A stretch of DNA of 64,000 nucleotides, taken from positions 62,001 to 126,000 of the forward strand of contig NZ_FNBE01000001.1 of assembly GCF_900102195.1 (NCBI RefSeq), written 5' to 3'. The position numbers and the translations under genes are program-made. The notes beneath the pieces were generated by a model. That model did not search any database and had not been told where the DNA came from. It saw only the letters and a program-made list of their open reading frames with translations. The stretch is from Pseudonocardia oroxyli. Lineage in GTDB: Bacteria; Actinomycetota; Actinomycetes; Mycobacteriales; Pseudonocardiaceae. Shown here in pieces: positions 59,846 to 64,000 of the stretch (positions are counted from its first letter, which is position 1; the number at the start of each line of letters is the position of its first letter).

Positions 59846-61375
59846 ATGGCCGCCCCGACCGCCGACACCGCCCCGCGCGAGCCGGACCGTGGCCCGGCCG
59901 CCCAGCCCGCGCTCACGGCGGAGGCCCGTCGGTCGGGTCTCCCGGTGCTCGACGCCGGCCGCGGCCAGCCGAACTGGATCGCGACCGCACCTCGCGCCGC
60001 GTTCTTCCGCCTCGGCACGTTCGCGGTGGAGGAGGCGGTGGCCGCGGGCTCCCCGGTCGCCGAGGACCCGTACTGGGGCCGCACACCCGTCGCGGAGGGG
60101 ATCGCGGACCGGCTGGTCGCCGGGCTGGACCCGGCGGACTTCCTGCGCGCCGCCGTCGACTGGGTGGTCGCCGAGCTCGGCGCCGACCCGGACGAGCTGG
60201 TGTCGGAGTGGGTGCGCGCGATCCTCGGGGACGGCTACCCCTCCCCCACCCGGATGCTGCGCCACTGCGAGTCCGTCATGGAGCGGTACCTGCAGGAGGT
60301 GACCGGGGCCCGGGTCCCGCTGCGCGTCTTCGGCACCGAGGGCGGGGCCGCGGCGATGGCGTACACCTTCCGGTCGTTGAAGGAGAACGGGATCCTCGGG
60401 CCCGGGGACAAGGTCGCGATCGCCGCCCCGGTGTTCACGCCGTACCTGCAGATCCCGGCACTGGCGGACTTCGGGCTCGAGATCGTCGAGGTGCGGGCGG
60501 CCCCGAACGCGGCCTACCGGTTCGAGCCGGGGCAGCTCACCGCGGCCCTGCGGGACCCCGCGATCAAGGCGTTCATGGTGATCAACCCGGGCAACCCGGA
60601 CACCCGCGCGATGCGGCCCGAGCGGCTCGCCGAGCTCGCCGCGCTGGTCGCGACGGAGCGGCCGGACCTGGTGGTGGTCGCGGACACCGTCTACGCGACG
60701 TTCGTCGAGGGCTTCCGCGGGCTGCTCGCCGAGATCCCGCGGAACGTGATCTGCCTGCACAGCTTCTCCAAGAACGCCGGGGCCACGGGCAACCGGCTCG
60801 GGTTCGTCGCGCTCGCCGCGGACTCCCTGCTGGACGAGCTGCTCACCCCCGCCACCGCGGCCCGCTACGAGTCGGTCACCGCGGACCCCGCGGCGCTGCC
60901 GTTCGTGGCCCGCATGGTCGCGGACAGCCGGGAGGTGGCGCTGCACAACATCGCGGGGCTGGCCACGCCGGACCAGGTGCAGATGGCCTTCTTCGCCCTG
61001 TCGCACCTGCTGCCGTCCGGAGCCGCGCCCACCGCGTCGCTGCGGGAGGAGCTCGCCGCCCGCGCCGCCGCCCTCCTCGGGCCGCTCGGCGTCGACGCCC
61101 CCGGCGGCCAGGACACGTTGTACTACGCGCTGGTCGATCTCGAGGCGGTCGCGCGGGTGCGCCACGGCGAGGCGGGCGTCGAGCGCCTGCGGGCCCAGGA
61201 CCCCACCCGGGTCCCGGTGCGCCTGGCCCACGACCACGGCGTCGTCGTGCTGCCCGGTGCGGGGTTCGGCGCCCCGACCTGGGACGTCCGCGTCTGCCTG
61301 GCCGCTCTGCCCGCGGATGCGCTCCACCGGGTCGCGGAGTCCCTCACGCAGGTCGTGGACGCCCTCACCACCTGA
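59846..61375 (+). CDS. asdA: Bifunctional aspartate aminotransferase/aspartate 4-decarboxylase
   Basis: A 509-residue fold-type I PLP enzyme of the AsdA family. AGRGQPNWIATAPRAAFFRL is the family N-terminus. FGTEGGAAAMAYTFRSLKEN, DKVAIAAPVFTPYLQIPALA and VVADTVYATFVEGFRGL follow, the PLP-binding Lys lies in LHSFSKNAGATGNRLGFVAL, and MVADSREVALHNIAGLATPD with QVQMAFFALSHLL closes the core. AsdA beta-decarboxylates L-aspartate to L-alanine. ATG 59846 has GAGGAGA upstream. The location between an alanine-type tRNA-like RNA and an alanyl-tRNA synthetase suggests it supplies alanine to that system. Slightly shorter than characterised AsdA (about 530-550). Confidence 0.88.
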   Translation: MAAPTADTAPREPDRGPAAQPALTAEARRSGLPVLDAGRGQPNWIATAPRAAFFRLGTFAVEEAVAAGSPVAEDPYWGRTPVAEGIADRLVAGLDPADFLRAAVDWVVAELGADPDELVSEWVRAILGDGYPSPTRMLRHCESVMERYLQEVTGARVPLRVFGTEGGAAAMAYTFRSLKENGILGPGDKVAIAAPVFTPYLQIPALADFGLEIVEVRAAPNAAYRFEPGQLTAALRDPAIKAFMVINPGNPDTRAMRPERLAELAALVATERPDLVVVADTVYATFVEGFRGLLAEIPRNVICLHSFSKNAGATGNRLGFVALAADSLLDELLTPATAARYESVTADPAALPFVARMVADSREVALHNIAGLATPDQVQMAFFALSHLLPSGAAPTASLREELAARAAALLGPLGVDAPGGQDTLYYALVDLEAVARVRHGEAGVERLRAQDPTRVPVRLAHDHGVVVLPGAGFGAPTWDVRVCLAALPADALHRVAESLTQVVDALTT

Positions 61376-61412
61376 CCCGGCATTGTGGCTCCACACTGCA
61401 CACGGTCCGGCC

Positions 61413-62807
61413 TCAGACGGCGGCTCTCGACCTCGTCTGCTGTGCCTGCATGAGGGTGTCGAAGGACGCGCGCCAGTCGTCGGCCAGGGGGTACTCCTTG
61501 CGGGCCGCCTCCTCCAGGCTCAGCTCCAGGGGCATGCCGAAGGTGTCGTGCAGCTCGAAGAGGTGGGCGCCGGTGACCGTCTCGCCCTGACGGTTCAGCC
61601 GACGCAGCAGCGACAGGCCCTTGCGCAGGGTCCTCGCGAACTGCTTCTCCTCCTTCTGCAGCACCGCGACGATCGCGGCCTCCTGCGCCGCGACCTCGGG
61701 ATAGACGTCCGCGTACAGCCGCCCGACGACCGGCACCAGGTCCGCCGCCACCCCGGCCGTCAGCTCCAGGTCCAGGCCGAAGCGCAACGCGCGCCGGACC
61801 AGCCTGCGCATCACGTAGCCCTGCTTGCTGTTGCCCGGCTTCACCCCGTCCGCCGCCAGGAAGGCCGCGCCGCGGAGGTGGTCGGCGACCACGCGCATGC
61901 TCTCGGTGTAGTCGTCGTAGGACTTGCCGGAGACCTCCTCCAACGCCTGCACGATGGGCCAGACCAGGGAGATGCGGTAGACGTCCGGGCTGTCGATCGA
62001 GGCCGCGGCGATCCGCTCGAGGCCACCGCCGAAGTCCACGTTGTGGCGGGGCAGCTCGGCGAACCCGCCGTCCTCGGTCTTGCGGTAGGTCATGAAGACG
62101 GAGTTGCCGATCTCCAGGTACTGGCCGCCGTCGGAGTTCTGGTGCGGGTAGCGCCCGAACGCCGGGTCGTGCTCGACCTGCGGGAAGTAGTAGAAGACCT
62201 CCGAGTCGGGTCCGCCGGGGTCCCCCGCGGGCATCTCGTCGGGCCCGCCGAAGCGGCTCCACCAGTTCTTGTGCCCGTAGAACGCGATCCGGGCGCCCTG
62301 CGAGCCGTGCTCGTTGCCGTACTCCTCGGTGTCGAGGTCGATGCGGTCGGCGCTGACCCCGCGCTCGGTGAACAGCCGCTCCCAGATCGCGGCGCTCTCC
62401 TCGTCCCGCGGGATGCCGTGCTCCGGATCGCCGATGAAGCACGACACGTAGATCCGGTTCGGGTCGAGCCCGACCGTGTCGACCAGGAACCGGAAGAGCC
62501 GCGGGATCTGCTCGGCCTTCTCGTAGTCGCCGAGGCTCCAGTTGCCGAGCATCTCGAAGAACGTGGTGTGCCGGTTGTCGCCCACCTCGTCCATGTCCTG
62601 GGCGCGCAGACACGGCTGGACGTCCGCGAGCCGGGCCCCGTCCGGGTGGTCCGCCCCGAGCAGGTACGGCAGCAGCGGCTGCATGCCGGAACCGGTGAAC
62701 AGGGTGGTCGGGTCGTCCCGCAGGACGATCGGCGCGCGCGCGACGATGGCGTGCCCGTCGGCGGCGAGCAGGTCGAGGAAGGCGCGACGGATGTCCTGGG
62801 CGTCCAT
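61413..62807 (-). CDS. Stand-alone alanyl-tRNA synthetase catalytic/tRNA-recognition module
   Basis: A 464-residue class II synthetase. Motif 2 is RHTTFFEMLGNWSLGDYEKA (about 79-98), motif 3 VDFGGGLERIAAAS, preceded by FTGSGMQPLLPYLLGADHPD (motif 1 region) and VSCFIGDPEHGIP. The protein ends after the helical tRNA-recognition domain, with no editing or C-Ala (oligomerisation) domain, whereas normal AlaRS is about 880 residues. E. coli AlaRS truncated at about residue 461 is still active on tRNA-Ala and on G3:U70 minihelices, so this natural protein should be active. NRHTTFFEMLGNWSLGDY resembles the divergent AlaRS type, unlike a housekeeping actinobacterial one. ATG 62807. Convergent with asdA. 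Confidence 0.88.
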   Translation of the reverse strand: MDAQDIRRAFLDLLAADGHAIVARAPIVLRDDPTTLFTGSGMQPLLPYLLGADHPDGARLADVQPCLRAQDMDEVGDNRHTTFFEMLGNWSLGDYEKAEQIPRLFRFLVDTVGLDPNRIYVSCFIGDPEHGIPRDEESAAIWERLFTERGVSADRIDLDTEEYGNEHGSQGARIAFYGHKNWWSRFGGPDEMPAGDPGGPDSEVFYYFPQVEHDPAFGRYPHQNSDGGQYLEIGNSVFMTYRKTEDGGFAELPRHNVDFGGGLERIAAASIDSPDVYRISLVWPIVQALEEVSGKSYDDYTESMRVVADHLRGAAFLAADGVKPGNSKQGYVMRRLVRRALRFGLDLELTAGVAADLVPVVGRLYADVYPEVAAQEAAIVAVLQKEEKQFARTLRKGLSLLRRLNRQGETVTGAHLFELHDTFGMPLELSLEEAARKEYPLADDWRASFDTLMQAQQTRSRAAV

Positions 62808-62867
62808 GCGGTGACCCTGCCAGTGAGATCCACAGTGTGGACAGGTCCGAACGAACGATGTCGGCGG

Positions 62868-64000
62868 TCAGGACCGCCAGTTCCAGAGCGCGGGGTGCGT
62901 GACCGCCGTCAGTGCGACGGCCACCACGCAGGCCGCTCCCCCGGTCAGCGCCGCGACCTCCGGACCGGCGAACCCGGCCACGAACCCGGCGCGGGCGTTC
63001 CCGACACCCGGGCCGCCCGCTCCGACCACGTACTCCACCGAGGTGACGCGCCCCCGCACACCGTCGGGGGTCGCGAGCTGGACCAGGGTGCCGCGGGCGA
63101 TCACCGAGACCGTGTCGGCCGCCCCGGCGACGGCCAGGCACGCCAAGGTCGGCCACAGGCCGTCGACCAGCCCGAACCCGGCCAGCGCCGCACCCCAGAC
63201 GGCCGCGGCCACCACCGAGAGGCCGCCCGGTCGAGCCGCCCGGGCGACCGGACCGGACAGCGACCCCGCGACCATCCCGCCGACGGCGATCGCCGAGAGC
63301 AGGAACCCCAGCGTGCGCGGGTCGCCGTCGAACCGGGCAGCGTTGATCGCCGGGAAGAGGGCGATCGGCATCGCGAGGAGGGTCTGCGCCAGGTCGACCA
63401 GCAACGCCCCGCGCAACACCGGGGTGCGCATCGCGACGCCGAAGCCGGCGAGCAGGGACCGCGGGGAGCCGTCGACCTCCGGACGCATGCGGGGCAGCCG
63501 GGCCACGCCGTAGAGCGCGGCGACGGTGACCGCCGCATCGACGGCGAACGCGCCCTGCGCACCCCACCCCGCCACGAGGATCCCGCCCAGCGCAGGCCCG
63601 CCCAGCATGGCGATCTGGAACGCCAGGTGGTCCAGTGCCAGACCCGCCCCGACCTGGTCGCGGGGCAGCAGCCGGGGCACGAACGTGCGCCGGGCCGACG
63701 ACCCGAGGGCGGCGCAGGCGGTCTGGGCCGTGACCAGCCCCAGGAGTAGCCCCACCGACTCGACGCCCGCCGCGGCCTGGAGCGCGAGCAGCGCCGCGGC
63801 CACCGCGGAGCCCGTCCGCGTGCCGAGGACGAGCGTGCGCCGGTCCACCCGGTCGGCGAGCGCACCGCCCAGGAGCCCCGCCACACCGGTCGCCACGCCG
63901 GTGCCCAACCCGATCGCGCCCACCCACACGCTGCTCCCGGTGAGCTCCCACACCCGCACGAGCACGGCCACCACGGCGATCTGGGTGCTGATCTGCGAGG
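62868..64000 (-). CDS. MFS transporter (EntS-like), 5' end beyond window
   Basis: About 377 residues of a major facilitator permease. The N-terminal first helix begins before the window end (continuing ISTQIAVVAVLVRVWELTGS). LADRVDRRTLVLGTRTGSAV is the loop 2-3 motif, and RRTFVPRLLPRDQVGAGLAL and GPALGGILVAGWGAQGAFAV are typical of EntS-like efflux proteins. It lies 60 bp upstream of the AlaRS gene on the same strand, so it may head the same transcript. Whether it exports a product of the alanine system is unknown. Confidence 0.8.
   Translation of the reverse strand, partial: SQISTQIAVVAVLVRVWELTGSSVWVGAIGLGTGVATGVAGLLGGALADRVDRRTLVLGTRTGSAVAAALLALQAAAGVESVGLLLGLVTAQTACAALGSSARRTFVPRLLPRDQVGAGLALDHLAFQIAMLGGPALGGILVAGWGAQGAFAVDAAVTVAALYGVARLPRMRPEVDGSPRSLLAGFGVAMRTPVLRGALLVDLAQTLLAMPIALFPAINAARFDGDPRTLGFLLSAIAVGGMVAGSLSGPVARAARPGGLSVVAAAVWGAALAGFGLVDGLWPTLACLAVAGAADTVSVIARGTLVQLATPDGVRGRVTSVEYVVGAGGPGVGNARAGFVAGFAGPEVAALTGGAACVVAVALTAVTHPALWNWRS

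Overview
The window is GC-rich (by eye over 70%) DNA packed with GTG starts, 4-bp ATGA/GTGA overlaps and actinobacterial families (HelD, SigF- and SigL-type sigma factors, DUF742, DUF3516 helicase, methylmalonyl-CoA mutase, DmmA-type and F420/LLM oxidoreductases). It looks like the chromosome of a Pseudonocardia-like actinomycete. I see no rRNA, CRISPR array or complete transposase gene. The short mobile or repeat elements sit between genes.

Layout. 1-13.1 kb: amidohydrolase (cut by the window edge), HelD-like RNA polymerase recycling ATPase, SigF-type sigma factor with its own SigF-type promoter, topoisomerase IB, a trehalose-phosphorylase-like GH65 with beta-phosphoglucomutase, a pseudo-ligase fused to a LytS-type histidine-kinase domain, and a DUF3516 helicase whose stop codon lies in the target duplication of a 160-bp MITE. 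13.1-26.4 kb: acyltransferase-like membrane protein with a HK/RR pair, acyl-CoA dehydrogenase, orphan DUF742 protein, Pr6Pr membrane protein, molybdopterin oxidoreductase with reductase, dehydrogenase, hydrolase, a five-unit palindromic tandem array, HpcH aldolase, FUSC exporter and YihY protein. 26.4-31.4 kb: mutA-mutB-meaB. 31.5-35.0 kb: a Rieske/DUF6529/secreted-protein operon divergent from a SigL-like sigma/anti-sigma pair, with two back-to-back SigL-type promoters.

35.0-42.1 kb: a GntR-controlled catabolic cluster (nitrilase-type hydrolase, MHS transporter, DUF2848, truncated cupin), a TetR/acyl-CoA dehydrogenase pair sharing a perfect 30-bp operator, and a LysR gene. 42.1-48.8 kb: a cysteine-type leader peptide, an LLM monooxygenase and a complete oligopeptide-type ABC transporter, which together read as an organosulfur-scavenging operon. 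48.8-56.0 kb: butanediol/acetoin dehydrogenases, LLM/SRPBCC pair, a KAS III protein, and a dimethylamine-monooxygenase-like trio (DmmA family, VanB-type reductase, DUF3445 heme demethylase).

56.1-64 kb is the most striking part. A membrane-anchored esterase and an MprF/LysX-type aminoacyl-lipid synthase with a rhomboid-like membrane domain are followed by a 54-nt tRNA-like RNA gene with its own promoter and terminator, then aspartate 4-decarboxylase (makes L-alanine), and a stand-alone 464-residue alanyl-tRNA synthetase lacking editing and C-Ala domains. The RNA has CCA, a consensus T-loop and the G3:U70 alanine identity pair, but no D arm and no normal anticodon arm. I infer a dedicated alanyl-lipid (or other alanylation) pathway that uses a private mini-tRNA.

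Dispersed palindromes recur: a CAGA-tetraloop family (five copies) and a second family flanking the topoisomerase gene (two copies).
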